DNA of 56,600 nt from DASXMR01 sp036495525. GTDB lineage: Bacteria > Actinomycetota > Actinomycetes > Streptosporangiales > Streptosporangiaceae. Positions 32,012-41,849 of the stretch are shown piece by piece. Where the stretch lies: NCBI GenBank assembly GCA_036495525.1, contig DASXMR010000131.1, positions 1-56,600 of the forward strand. The letters are read 5' to 3'. The position numbers were made by a program, and so were the translations under genes. Below the pieces are notes generated by a model. That model made no database searches. It was not told where the DNA came from and worked only from the letters and a program-made list of their open reading frames with translations. Position 1 is the stretch's first letter. Every line of letters begins with the position of its first letter.

Positions 32012-32898
32012 GCTGAGGTTCCTCCGGACTTGGTCGTCATGGTCGGGGACTGCTTCGTGCGCGGCCCGGTCTCGGCCGGCTGTGCGCGGCTGCGCCTTGC
32101 TGCCTGCGTGCTGTCGCGGTGCGCCAGCTGCGGGGCGGTGATGTGCGTGGTGCAGATGCCGTCGCCATTGGCGATGGTCGCCAGCCGCTGCACCGGGGTG
32201 CCGAGCAGCCGCCCGAACGCCTCGGTCTCCGCCTCGCACAACTGCGGGTACTCAGCCGCGACGTGCGCCACCGGGCAGTGATGCTGGCACAGCTGCTCGC
32301 CGCCCGCCGCTGGTGCCCCGCTCGCCGACGCGGCGTAGCCGTCGGCTGACAGCGCCTCGGCCAGCGCCTGCACCCGGTCGCCGGGTGACGCGGACTCTAC
32401 CGCCTCGGCGTACCGGCCCTCCAGGTCGGCCACCTGACGGCGAGCGAACTCGGCGATCGCATCAGGCCCGGCGCGCTCAGCCAGGAACCGCAGCGCGCTG
32501 GCTGCCAGGTCGTCGTAAGCGTGCTCGAAGGCGGAGCGGCCGGCATCGGTGATCGTGAACAGCCTGGCTGGCCTGCCCCGCCCGCGGCGGCTCGACCGGC
32601 TGCGGGCCGGCGGGGTGTCGATCAGGCCGTCCGCCTGCAAGTTGTCCAGGTGCCTGCGCACCGCCGCCGGGGTCAGGCCAAGCCTGGCGCTCAGCCCAGC
32701 CGCGGTGACCGGGCCGTTCTCCAGAATCAGCCGGGCGATCCGGCCGCGGGTGCCGCGCTCAGATCCGGCTGCCCCGGCGTTCGGCGTGCCCGGTGCTGGC
32801 GCGACTGGCACGACTGCGGGCACGACGAGGCTGGCTGCGGCAGCCAGCGACCCGGCGCCGCCAACTGCGGCGTCCGGCGTCATCCTCATCGGTCCCAT
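32008..32898 (-). CDS. sufR: SufR-type Fe-S responsive transcriptional regulator
   Basis: Repressor of the suf operon, 296 residues from ATG 32898. A winged helix-turn-helix (RIARLILENGPVTAAGLSAR, LTPAAVRRHLDNLQADGLI) occupies about 50-110. The C-terminal domain holds the cluster-ligand cysteines CQHHC and the later C in YPQLCEAE, as in SufR of mycobacteria and streptomycetes. An in-frame TTG at 32943 would lengthen the protein but would place the operator inside the coding region, so the ATG is preferred. ATGs at 32889 and 32883 are also possible. Confidence 0.88.
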   Translation of the reverse strand: MGPMRMTPDAAVGGAGSLAAAASLVVPAVVPVAPAPGTPNAGAAGSERGTRGRIARLILENGPVTAAGLSARLGLTPAAVRRHLDNLQADGLIDTPPARSRSSRRGRGRPARLFTITDAGRSAFEHAYDDLAASALRFLAERAGPDAIAEFARRQVADLEGRYAEAVESASPGDRVQALAEALSADGYAASASGAPAAGGEQLCQHHCPVAHVAAEYPQLCEAETEAFGRLLGTPVQRLATIANGDGICTTHITAPQLAHRDSTQAARRSRAQPAETGPRTKQSPTMTTKSGGTSA

Positions 32899-32903
32899 GT
32901 TTT

Positions 32904-32918
32904 TCACAACATCAGTGT
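32904..32918 (-). promoter_or_regulatory. SufR operator
   Basis: On the minus strand the 15 bp read ACACT-GATGT-TGTGA, exactly the ACACT-N5-TGTGA inverted repeat described for SufR of Mycobacterium tuberculosis. It ends 5 bp before the sufR ATG at 32898, so bound SufR would block transcription of sufR and the whole operon. Its closeness to the start suggests a very short leader or a leaderless mRNA. Confidence 0.75.
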
Positions 32919-33020
32919 GCCGTAAATCGTTCCGCGACTGCAAACGACCCCCGCCGCTGGCCCGCCAGCGCCCGCTGGCCGTACGCTTCGCTCCAGAAAG
33001 CCGGTTATGCGAGGTGGGCC

Positions 33021-34142
33021 TTGACGACGGAAGGCGCCGTGGCGGCGAGGCGGATGTGGCGCCTGTTCGAACCCGTGCACACGGTCACGTATTTCGCCGC
33101 CGAATCGAGGGCCGCGTACGAGTCAGCTGGCCTGCGCGGGTTCTGGCGCGGCTACTTCGCCGGGCGGGCCGCGCCGATCGGGCCGGTCGGCGCGGCTCCG
33201 GTGATCGCGGCGTTCTTCAACTTCGCGCCGGCGATGGTGGCCAGGGCGCTGCCAGCGGTCTGGCAGCTGGCTCCCCCGGCAGCGACGCTGCAGGCCCGCT
33301 CGGCCGGTGCGGTGACCGCGCTGCGGCGGCTGCTGCAGCTCGCTGACGACGCGGCCGTGCCGCCCGGCGTCATGGCGGCCGCCGACCTGCTGGCCGACGC
33401 CGCGGCTGAGCTGGACTGGGCCGGCCGGCCGCTTGGCGGGCCGAACGCTGCCCTGCCGGTTCCGGCCGAGCCGCTGGCCCGGCTGTGGCACGCGGCGACG
33501 GTGCTGCGCGAGCACCGGGGTGACGGGCACGTGGCCGCGCTGGTCGCGGCCGGCCTTGATGGCTGCGAGGCGCTGGCGCTGCGGGTAGCGGTCGACCAGG
33601 CGGCCGCCAGGCACCCGGCCGATGCCGCGGTCGGGCCAGGTGGCGCCGAGGCCGGCTCAGCCGGTGCCGGCTCAGAAGGCGTCGCAGCCGGCCAGGGCAG
33701 CCAGCCTGATGCGGCAGCCCCGGTCTGGGGGAAGGAGCAGCTGCTGCCAGTACGCGGCTGGACCGGCGCGCAGTGGGACAGCTCAGTGGCGGCGCTGGCC
33801 GCGCGCGGGCTGGTCGAAGCCGACGGGCTGGCCACCGACGCGGGCACCGCCGCGTATCGAGCGGTCGAGCAGGCGACCGACGTGGCCGCCGCGCGACCAT
33901 GGGCTCGGCTTGGCGCGGCCAGGACGGCGGAGCTAGCGGAGCTGCTGCGGCCGATCGCGGATGCCGCGGCCGTTGTGCTGCCGGTGCCCAACCCAATCGG
34001 GCTGGCGCGCCGCACGGTCACCGGTAACCCGGCTGCGGCTGCTCCGGCTGGGGCCGGTCCCGCCGCTCTCGGCCCCGCTGCCGCCGGATCTGCTGCCGCC
34101 GGACCTGCCGCAGCTGAGTCCGGCGCCGGGGGGTCGGGCTGA
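33021..34142 (+). CDS. SCO6745 family protein
   Basis: A 373-residue protein of the SCO6745 (SalK-like, helical) family, found mainly in actinobacteria and of unknown function. The start is taken as TTG at 33021 with GAGGTG upstream, giving TTEGAVAARRMWRLFEPVH, which fits the family N-terminus. LRGFWRGYFAGRAAPIGPVG and VIAAFFNFAPAMV are the conserved first helices, and GWTGAQWDSSVAALAARGLV the winged-helix-like second half. The C-terminal 40 residues are a GPAAA pentapeptide tail. The stop overlaps the P450 start (TGATG), so the two are co-translated. Confidence 0.82.
   Translation: MTTEGAVAARRMWRLFEPVHTVTYFAAESRAAYESAGLRGFWRGYFAGRAAPIGPVGAAPVIAAFFNFAPAMVARALPAVWQLAPPAATLQARSAGAVTALRRLLQLADDAAVPPGVMAAADLLADAAAELDWAGRPLGGPNAALPVPAEPLARLWHAATVLREHRGDGHVAALVAAGLDGCEALALRVAVDQAAARHPADAAVGPGGAEAGSAGAGSEGVAAGQGSQPDAAAPVWGKEQLLPVRGWTGAQWDSSVAALAARGLVEADGLATDAGTAAYRAVEQATDVAAARPWARLGAARTAELAELLRPIADAAAVVLPVPNPIGLARRTVTGNPAAAAPAGAGPAALGPAAAGSAAAGPAAAESGAGGSG
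34056..34115 (+). repeat. Four 15-bp tandem units coding a GPAAA tail
   Basis: Units at 34056-34070, 34071-34085, 34086-34100 and 34101-34115 encode GPAAL, GPAAA, GSAAA and GPAAA at the C-terminus of the SCO6745 family protein. Confidence 0.7.
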
Positions 34143-35545
34143 TGGCCGGCCTGCCGCGGCCCTCGCTCTCCCAGCTCGCCGATCCCGCGATCGTGGCCGA
34201 CCCGTACCCGGTGCTGGCGCGGCTGCGCGAGGCCTCGCCGTTCGAGGAGGCGGGCGGCGCGATGATCGTGGCCGGCCGGCACGCGGACGTCTCGGCCATC
34301 CTGCGCGACCCGCGGGCCAGCAGCGAGCGGCACGCGTCACTGCTGGCGCCGCCGGGCGCCGAGCGCGCGCAGTCCTTTCTCTCGCTCGACCCGCCCGATC
34401 ACACCCGGCTGCGGCGGCTGGTGTCCAAGGCCTTCACCGCCCGGGCGATCGCGACGCTTGAGCCGCGGATCCGCGCGGTGACCGACGAACTGCTCGACGC
34501 CGCGGCGCCAGGCTCCTGGCTGTCACCCGGCGGCCACGCGTCCGCTACCGGTGACCCGCCGGCGGGCGGGGCCGCCCGGCCGGCGGCGGGCTCGCGACCG
34601 GACGGGGACTCGCCACCCGGCCAGGGCGCGCTGCCGGGCCGGGGCGAACCGCCGGGCGGGCGGCTGGAGGTGGTGAGCCAGCTCGCCTACCCGCTGCCAG
34701 TCCGGATCATCTCTGAGCTGCTCGGCGTGCCGCCGGGCGACCATCAGCGGTTCGCCGACTGGTCGGCGCGGCTCGTGCACTCGCTTCAGCCGCAGTTCGG
34801 TGCGGCCGACCCGGCCGAGGCCGCGGCGGCCCAGCAGGCCAGGACCGAGTTCGCCGCTTACTTCCGGGAGCTGATCGCCGAGCGCCGCGCCAGGCCTGCG
34901 GCCGACCTGCTGTCCGAGCTGGTCCGGGCCGAGGACCAAGGCGACCGGCTGACCGAGGACGAGCTGGTGGCCACCTGCGTGCTGCTGCTGGTCGCCGGGC
35001 ACGAGACGACGGTGGGGCTGATCAGCAACGCGATCCTGGCGCTGCTGCGGCACCCTGGCCAGCTTGCCTCGCTGCAGGCTGATCCTGGGCTGGCCGCAGC
35101 CGCCGTGGAGGAGACGCTGCGCTACGACGCGCCAGTGCAGCTGACCGCCAGGGTGGCCAGAGGCGGGATGCGAGTCGGCGCGCTCAGCCCGCCGGACGGC
35201 GGGCTGCTGGTGCTGCTGCTGGCCGCAACGGGCCGTGACCCGGTGGCCTTCGACCGCCCTGACGACTTCGATATCCGCCGCGGCGCGGCCGCGGACGGCA
35301 GCGCGCCCGGCTCGCCGGCTCACCTCGCCTTCGCCGCCGGGGCGCACTTCTGCCTCGGCGCGCCGCTGGCCCGGCTGGAGGCGACGATCGCCCTGCAGGC
35401 CTTCGCCCGGCGGGTGGCCGGCCCCCAGCTGACCGAGTCGGCACCTCGGTACAAGCCGAACTTCAACCTGCGCGGCCCGGCCTCACTGCCGCTCAGGTTC
35501 GCCGCGCTCCGGCCTGCCGAGCCAGCCCTGGTGGCCGGTCGGTAG
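34142..35545 (+). CDS. Cytochrome P450 with a low-complexity insertion
   Basis: A 467-residue soluble bacterial P450. The I-helix oxygen-activation motif is LLVAGHETTVG, the K-helix is EETLR, and the heme-Cys loop is FAAGAHFCLGAPLARLE near 390-406. The C-helix DPPDHTRLRRLVSKAF is typical of actinobacterial CYP families. Between the C helix region and LEVVSQLAYPLPV (about residues 124-174) lies a Gly/Pro/Ala-rich insertion of about 50 residues that family members lack, which explains the extra length over the usual 400-420. The substrate is unknown. It overlaps the SCO6745-family gene by one base, and no redox partner gene is adjacent. Confidence 0.9.
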   Translation: MAGLPRPSLSQLADPAIVADPYPVLARLREASPFEEAGGAMIVAGRHADVSAILRDPRASSERHASLLAPPGAERAQSFLSLDPPDHTRLRRLVSKAFTARAIATLEPRIRAVTDELLDAAAPGSWLSPGGHASATGDPPAGGAARPAAGSRPDGDSPPGQGALPGRGEPPGGRLEVVSQLAYPLPVRIISELLGVPPGDHQRFADWSARLVHSLQPQFGAADPAEAAAAQQARTEFAAYFRELIAERRARPAADLLSELVRAEDQGDRLTEDELVATCVLLLVAGHETTVGLISNAILALLRHPGQLASLQADPGLAAAAVEETLRYDAPVQLTARVARGGMRVGALSPPDGGLLVLLLAATGRDPVAFDRPDDFDIRRGAAADGSAPGSPAHLAFAAGAHFCLGAPLARLEATIALQAFARRVAGPQLTESAPRYKPNFNLRGPASLPLRFAALRPAEPALVAGR

Positions 35546-35908
35546 GCGGCAGTATCGGCTTGCAGCTGGGCTCTGCTCGTGCCTTAGCCGTGAACGGGCA
35601 CCAGGGATGCCTGCTGATGCTCGGCTGGGCTCGGAATCCGGTGCCGTCGCCGTGGTTACCGCGAGGCCCCATTGGGGTGTCGGCAAGGACTTATCTGGCT
35701 GCCGTCGAGGCAGCATCAGCCGCTCAGTCAAGGCCAGCCGGCGATGGTCAAATCCGGCCGGGAGACTTGCCCCGCATACCCCCGCGAACTGGCCGGATTC
35801 AGGCCCCGCTAGAGCCCGCCGACGGCCAGTCTTTGCGCCCAAAGTGTTATCTCAGCGCCCCCCGCGGACAAGCGTTTGCCCGGTATAACTGCCGTTAAGG
35901 AGGCTCAG
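35546..35908. other. Intergenic region with inverted repeats upstream of the peptide importer
   Basis: These 363 bases hold no recognisable gene. A perfect 9-bp inverted repeat, AATCCGGCC (35751-35759) and GGCCGGATT (35791-35799), encloses 31 nt. A small hairpin, CTTTG-CGCC-CAAAG, lies at 35831-35844. AAGGAGG at 35897-35903 is the ribosome-binding site of the importer gene. The larger repeat may be a terminator for the P450 operon or an operator; neither can be settled by reading. Confidence 0.5.
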
Positions 35909-37657
35909 ATGACACCGAACCCGGCTAAGGCAGCGCGCTCTCTGCTGCCCGCGAGACGCCACCCCTTCAGACTGGCAGGCACGGCGGCGCTCGCCGCGGT
36001 CGCGCTTGTCATCGCTGGCTGCGGCGGCAGTTCTAGCAACTCAGGCACCAGCAACAACACCCCGACATCCAGCAGCCACAAGGGTGGCACCTTCACCATC
36101 CTGGCGCACTCGAATTTCGGCACCGCCGACCCCGCGCAGAACTACACACTGCAGGAGTGGCAGCTGCTGATCGACACGCACGACGGCCTGGTTACCTTCC
36201 AGAAGGTCGGCGGCGTGGCGGGCACGAAGATCGTGCCTGACCTGGCGACCAGCATTCCCGCCCCGACCAACGGCGGCAAGACCTATACCTTCAACATCCG
36301 CCGCGGGATCAAGTTCTCCAACGGCCAGGTCATGAAGCCCAGTGACTTCGTCACCACCTTCGAGCGCCAGTTCACCGTGCCCGGCCCGACGAGTTTCTAC
36401 AGCCAGATCGTCGGCGCGAGCAAGTGCAGCACCAAGGGCTGCAACCTGAGCAAGGGCGTCGTCGCGAACGACAGCGCCTACACGCTGACGATCAACCTCA
36501 CCTCGCCTGACCCTGAGCTGATGGACCAGCTTTCGCTGCCGTTCGCCATGGTCGTGCCGTCGAACACGTCACTGAAGCTGACGGGCAACAAGGTGCCGCC
36601 AGGCACTGGCCCGTACATGTGGAAGTCGTACAACCCGAACACCGAGCTGGTGCTCGTCCGCAACCCGTTCTTCAAGATGTGGGACGCGAAGGCGCAGCCG
36701 GAGGGCAACCCGAACGAGATCGTCGAGAAGTTCGGCGCGTCAGTCGCCGACGAAGTGACCGCGGTAGAGAACGGCCAGGCGAACGAGGTGTTCGACGGCG
36801 ACACGCCGCCGGCTGACCAGCTCGCGCAGCTCAACAGCGCGCAGTTCGCGAAGCAGGTGCACGTCAACGCCCTGACCGCCGACTACTACTTCGCGCTGAA
36901 CACCAAGCAGCCTCCGTTCAACAACCTGCAGGCGCGGCAGGCGATCAACTTCGCGGCCAACCGCAGTGCGGACGTCAAGATCGCCGGCGGCAGCTCCCTC
37001 GCGGTGCCGACCTGCCAGGTCCTGCCGCCGAACTTCCCGTCCTACGTGGCCGACTGCCCGTACACCGCTGGCTCGAACCACACCAAGTGGACCGGACCTG
37101 ACCTGGCCAAGGCCAAGCAGCTGGTGGCGGCGTCCGGCACCAAGGGCGACAAGGTCGTCGTTAACAGCACCACCGACGAGGTCGGCAAGGCGCTGGCCGA
37201 GCAGATGGTCTCTGACCTGAACTCGATCGGCTACAAGGCCAGCACGCAGCTGCTGTCCGCCGGCATCCAGTACGCCTTCATCCAGAACTCCAACAACTCC
37301 AAGAAGTGGAGCGTCGGCTACTCGGCCTGGTTCCAGGACTACCCGGCACCGTCGGACTTCCTGAACGTTCTGCTCGGCTGTGGCACCATCCACCCTGGTA
37401 GCGACGCAAGTCCCAACATCGCGGCGTTCTGCGACAAGTCCATCAACAGCAAGATCGTCAAGGCCGAGACCGAGGAAGCGACCAACCCGTCCGGGGCGGC
37501 CAGCCTCTGGACCCAGGTCGACCACGGGCTCACTGCCCAGGCTCCGTGGGTGGACATGTACAACCCGAAGCAGATCGACATCCTGTCCTCGAACGTTCAG
37601 GGCTACCAGTGGAACCCGCAGTGGTACATCCTGATCGACCAGCTGTGGCTGAAGTAG
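35909..37657 (+). CDS. Peptide/opine-type ABC transporter substrate-binding lipoprotein
   Basis: SBP family 5 (OppA/DppA-like) lipoprotein, 582 residues. ATG 35909 is fixed by AAGGAGG 6 nt upstream. The signal peptide ends at the lipobox VIAGC, followed by GGSSSNSG. Family landmarks are GGTFTILAHSNFGTADPAQ, the RRGIKFSNGQVMKPSDFV segment typical of SBP_bac_5, and NLQARQAINFAANR near the hinge. Two Cys pairs (for example in GASKCSTKGC) may form disulfides. It heads a five-gene operon with two permeases and two ATPases. The ligand could be a di- or oligopeptide, opine or similar. Confidence 0.9.
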   Translation: MTPNPAKAARSLLPARRHPFRLAGTAALAAVALVIAGCGGSSSNSGTSNNTPTSSSHKGGTFTILAHSNFGTADPAQNYTLQEWQLLIDTHDGLVTFQKVGGVAGTKIVPDLATSIPAPTNGGKTYTFNIRRGIKFSNGQVMKPSDFVTTFERQFTVPGPTSFYSQIVGASKCSTKGCNLSKGVVANDSAYTLTINLTSPDPELMDQLSLPFAMVVPSNTSLKLTGNKVPPGTGPYMWKSYNPNTELVLVRNPFFKMWDAKAQPEGNPNEIVEKFGASVADEVTAVENGQANEVFDGDTPPADQLAQLNSAQFAKQVHVNALTADYYFALNTKQPPFNNLQARQAINFAANRSADVKIAGGSSLAVPTCQVLPPNFPSYVADCPYTAGSNHTKWTGPDLAKAKQLVAASGTKGDKVVVNSTTDEVGKALAEQMVSDLNSIGYKASTQLLSAGIQYAFIQNSNNSKKWSVGYSAWFQDYPAPSDFLNVLLGCGTIHPGSDASPNIAAFCDKSINSKIVKAETEEATNPSGAASLWTQVDHGLTAQAPWVDMYNPKQIDILSSNVQGYQWNPQWYILIDQLWLK

Positions 37658-37686
37658 GCTTCCGCCCCCAAGCGGAGAGCTAACTG

Positions 37687-38739
37687 ATGACAGCTCTTAT
37701 CGAGCAGCCGCAGGCGCCCGCGGAGGCCCGGCCGGCAATCGCCGGCCGCAGTCCGTGGGCGCTTGCGGTGCGCCGCCTGCGGCGCAACCGCATCGCGATG
37801 GCAGCCCTGATCCTCTTCCTGCTCATCGTGCTGGCCTGCCTGCTGGCGCCGCTGTACTCAAATTACGTCGTGCACGTGAAGAGCCCGTTCGCGCCGAACC
37901 TCAACGGCACGACGATCGTGCACGGCAAGCGCGTCCCGGTCATTCAGCAGGGCGGCGGCCTCCTGCACCTGGGCGAGTCGCCGATCGGCCCGACGCTCAA
38001 TGTGCACCACTATTTCCTCGGAGCCGACAACCTGGGACGTGACGTGGCCGCGCTGCTGCTGTACGGCGGCCGGGCGTCACTGCAGATCGGGATCGTCTCA
38101 GCGGTACTGTGCTGCTTCGGGGCGACGGTCATCGCCCTGATCGCCGGCTTCTTCGGCGGCGTGACGGACGCGGTCATCTCCCGGATCATGGACATCATCT
38201 GGGCGTTCCCCGTCTACCTGCTCGCGATCACGCTCTCGACCGAGCTGCTCACCCACTCCAGCGGCGTCAGCATCGGCCCGCTGCGATTGTCGGCGGGCAG
38301 CCTCTGGATCCCGACCCTGATCATCGCGTTCGTCTACCTGCCGTATGTGTACCGGCCCATCCGCGGCCAGGTGCTATCGGTGGTGAACAAGGAATTCGTC
38401 GAGGCATCGATCGCGCAGGGCGCCTCCAACATGCGGCTGATCTTCTCCGAGATCCTGCCCAACGTGGTCTCGACCGTGATCGTGCTTCTGCCGCTCATCA
38501 TCGCGACCACGATCCTGACCGAGGCGGCGCTGTCGTTCCTGTCCATCGGCGTGCAGCCGCCGAACGCGAGCTGGGGCACGATCATCAGCGACGGCCAGGA
38601 CCTGCTGTATACCCGGCCGTGGGTATCGCTGGCGCCTGGCATCATGATCGTGCTCACCGTGCTGGCGCTCAACGTGCTGGGCGACGGCGTGCGGGACGCG
38701 CTCGACCCGCGGGCCAAGCTGCGGGTGGGAGAAGAATGA
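37687..38739 (+). CDS. Peptide-type ABC transporter permease (DppC/OppC-like)
   Basis: A 350-residue inner-membrane permease, the larger DppC-type partner. The first helix is RIAMAALILFLLIVLACLL (about 38-56). The periplasmic segment HHYFLGADNLGRDVAALLLY is the OppC N-terminal signature, and the EAA loop is EFVEASIAQGASNMRLIFSEI (about 237-257). It follows the binding protein by 29 bp. Here the C-type permease precedes the B-type, the reverse of most dpp operons. Confidence 0.9.
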   Translation: MTALIEQPQAPAEARPAIAGRSPWALAVRRLRRNRIAMAALILFLLIVLACLLAPLYSNYVVHVKSPFAPNLNGTTIVHGKRVPVIQQGGGLLHLGESPIGPTLNVHHYFLGADNLGRDVAALLLYGGRASLQIGIVSAVLCCFGATVIALIAGFFGGVTDAVISRIMDIIWAFPVYLLAITLSTELLTHSSGVSIGPLRLSAGSLWIPTLIIAFVYLPYVYRPIRGQVLSVVNKEFVEASIAQGASNMRLIFSEILPNVVSTVIVLLPLIIATTILTEAALSFLSIGVQPPNASWGTIISDGQDLLYTRPWVSLAPGIMIVLTVLALNVLGDGVRDALDPRAKLRVGEE

Positions 38740-38767
38740 TGACCCTGCGAGACTCCGGGCGGCGCTC

Positions 38768-39739
38768 GTGCTGACCTTTATCCTGCGCCGGGCGATGTGG
38801 ACCGTGCTGGTGCTCTTTGTCATCACCGTCGTGGTCTTCTTCATCTTCTTCAAAACCCCGGGCGTGGATCCGGCCCGCGCCATTGCCGGCCACAACCCGA
38901 GCCCGCAGGTCCTGCAGGAGATCCGGGTGCAGTTCGGGCTCAACCGCTCGCTGCCCATCCAGTACCTGCTGATGATGAAGCACTTGTTCATCTCCAGGAA
39001 CCTGGTCTCCTACACCAACCAGGGCCAACTGGTGGTCCCGGAGATCTTCGCAGCGGCTCCGGCCACGCTGTCGCTGGTGTTCGGGGCTGCGGTGATCTGG
39101 ATCGTGTTCTCGATCGGCATGGGCGTGGCCGCCGCGGTGCTCCGCGGCACTTTGCTCGACCCGCTGCTGATGGTGCTCGCGCTGATCGGCATCTCCGCGC
39201 CGGTGTTCTGGCTTGGCCAGGTGGCCAACCTGATAACGCAGAGCAAGCTGCATACATCGTTCCTGTTCAGCTGGCTCCCGCCGCTCGGCTACAACCCGCT
39301 GACCCAGAATCCGCTGCTCTGGTTTGAAGGCCTGCTGATCCCCTGGATAACGCTGTCCATCTTGTATATCGGGCTATACGCCCGGGTGCTGCGAGCCAAC
39401 CTGCTGGAGATCCAGAGCGAGGACTACATTCGCACCGCGCGTGCGAAGGGGATCACCGAGCAGCGGGTACTGTTCCGGCATACGCTGCGCACGTCCATGA
39501 TCACGTTCGTTAGCCTGTTCGGGCTCGATTTTGGTGCCCTGGTCGGCGGCGGCGCGCTCCTGACCGAGGTGGTGTTCAACATTCACGGGGTGGGCTACCT
39601 GACCTACCAGGCGCTGACGAACCTCGACCTGCCGACGATCATGGCGACGGTCGTGTACGGGGCGTTCTTCATCGTCCTGGCCAACGCCGTCGTCGACGTG
39701 GCCTACGCCTGGCTCGACCCGAGAGTGCGGCCCACCTGA
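38768..39739 (+). CDS. Peptide-type ABC transporter permease (DppB/OppB-like)
   Basis: A 323-residue inner-membrane permease of the DppB type: N-terminal LTFILRRAMWTVLVLFVIT, then FFIFFKTPGVDPARAIAG, VQFGLNRSLPIQYL and the EAA loop EDYIRTARAKGITEQRVLFRH. The start is GTG at 38768; an ATG at 38737 runs into a stop in its own frame. Its stop overlaps the next ATG by one base. It forms the heterodimeric membrane channel with the DppC-like protein. Confidence 0.9.
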   Translation: MLTFILRRAMWTVLVLFVITVVVFFIFFKTPGVDPARAIAGHNPSPQVLQEIRVQFGLNRSLPIQYLLMMKHLFISRNLVSYTNQGQLVVPEIFAAAPATLSLVFGAAVIWIVFSIGMGVAAAVLRGTLLDPLLMVLALIGISAPVFWLGQVANLITQSKLHTSFLFSWLPPLGYNPLTQNPLLWFEGLLIPWITLSILYIGLYARVLRANLLEIQSEDYIRTARAKGITEQRVLFRHTLRTSMITFVSLFGLDFGALVGGGALLTEVVFNIHGVGYLTYQALTNLDLPTIMATVVYGAFFIVLANAVVDVAYAWLDPRVRPT

Positions 39740-40766
39740 TGACCGGCGAACCGCTGCTCGAGGTGCGCAACCTCGGGGTGTCCTTCCGCACCGAGGACGG
39801 GGTGGTCCGCGCCGTCAACGACGTCTCGCTCTCGCTGTCCGAAGGCGAGACGCTCGGCATCGTCGGCGAGTCAGGCTCGGGCAAGAGCGTCACGATGATG
39901 ACCGTTATGCGCCTGATCAACGACCCGAACGCGCGGTTCCAGGGCGAGGTCATCTACAAGGGCCGCGACCTGATGAAGCTCGGCCAGGACCAGATCAGGG
40001 CCATCCGCGGCGGCGGCATCGGCATGATCTTCCAGGACCCGATGACCTCACTGAACCCGGTCTACAAGGTCGGCTGGCAGATCGCCGAGCAGATCCAGGC
40101 GCACGACCGGGTCAGCAAGCAGGCCGCCAGGGCGCGGGCTATCGACCTGCTCAAGGCCGTCGGCATCCCGCACGCCAGCGAGCGCGTGGACGCTTTCCCG
40201 CATGAGTTCTCCGGCGGCATGCGGCAGCGCGTCATGATCGCGATGGCACTGTCCTGCAATCCAGACGTGCTGATCGCGGACGAGCCCACCACGGCGCTCG
40301 ACGTGACGATTCAGGCGCAGATCCTCAACCTGATCAGGAAGCTCAAGGAGGACTACGGCACGGCGGTCGTGCTGATCACGCACGACATGGGCGTGGTCGC
40401 CGAGATGGCCGACCGGATCGCGGTGATGTACGCGGGCCGGATCGTGGAGCAGGGCACCCAGCGCGAGCTGTTCTACGACCCGCAGCACCCTTACACCTGG
40501 GGGCTGCTCGGCTCCATCGCCCGGCTTGACCGGCCGCGGCCGGCCCGGCTGTCGGTCATCCCCGGCCTGCCGCCGTCGCTGCTCAGCCTGCCTGAGGGCT
40601 GCGCGTTTGGGGCCCGCTGCGCGCATCGGTTCGACCGGTGCGCTGAGCAACCGCCGCTGCAGGACAAGCGGGGCGACGGCCACCTGGATGCCTGCTTCCT
40701 CGAGCTGGATCAGAAGAAGGAACTGCGCGAGCGCACCATCCACCCCGAACTCGTCGAGGAGGCGAC

Positions 40767-40770
<4 letters not shown>
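39739..40770 (+). CDS. Peptide-type ABC transporter ATP-binding protein (DppD/OppD-like)
   Basis: A 343-residue ATPase. Walker A is GESGSGKSVTMM (about 40-51), the Q-loop FQDPMTSLNPVY, the signature FSGGMRQRVMIAMAL and Walker B VLIADEPTTALD. The oligopeptide-transporter C-terminal domain has the cysteine-containing GCAFGARCAHRFDRC, which in relatives carries an Fe-S cluster or zinc. ATGA overlap with the DppF-like gene. Confidence 0.92.

Positions 40771-41845
<1,075 letters not shown>

Positions 41846-41849
<4 letters not shown>

Noticed and set aside
30788..32281. 497-codon plus-strand frame across sufB
   Set aside because: It is antisense to the certain sufB gene. Long open antisense frames are normal in DNA of this GC content.
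33061..33075. GTTCGAACCC, resembling a tRNA T-arm
   Set aside because: It lies inside the conserved coding sequence of the SCO6745-family protein, and no acceptor or anticodon stem can be paired around it.
35880..35890. TATAAC as a -10 box of the peptide importer
   Set aside because: It is only about 10 bp from the AAGGAGG ribosome-binding site and has no -35 at a suitable distance, so I do not call a promoter.
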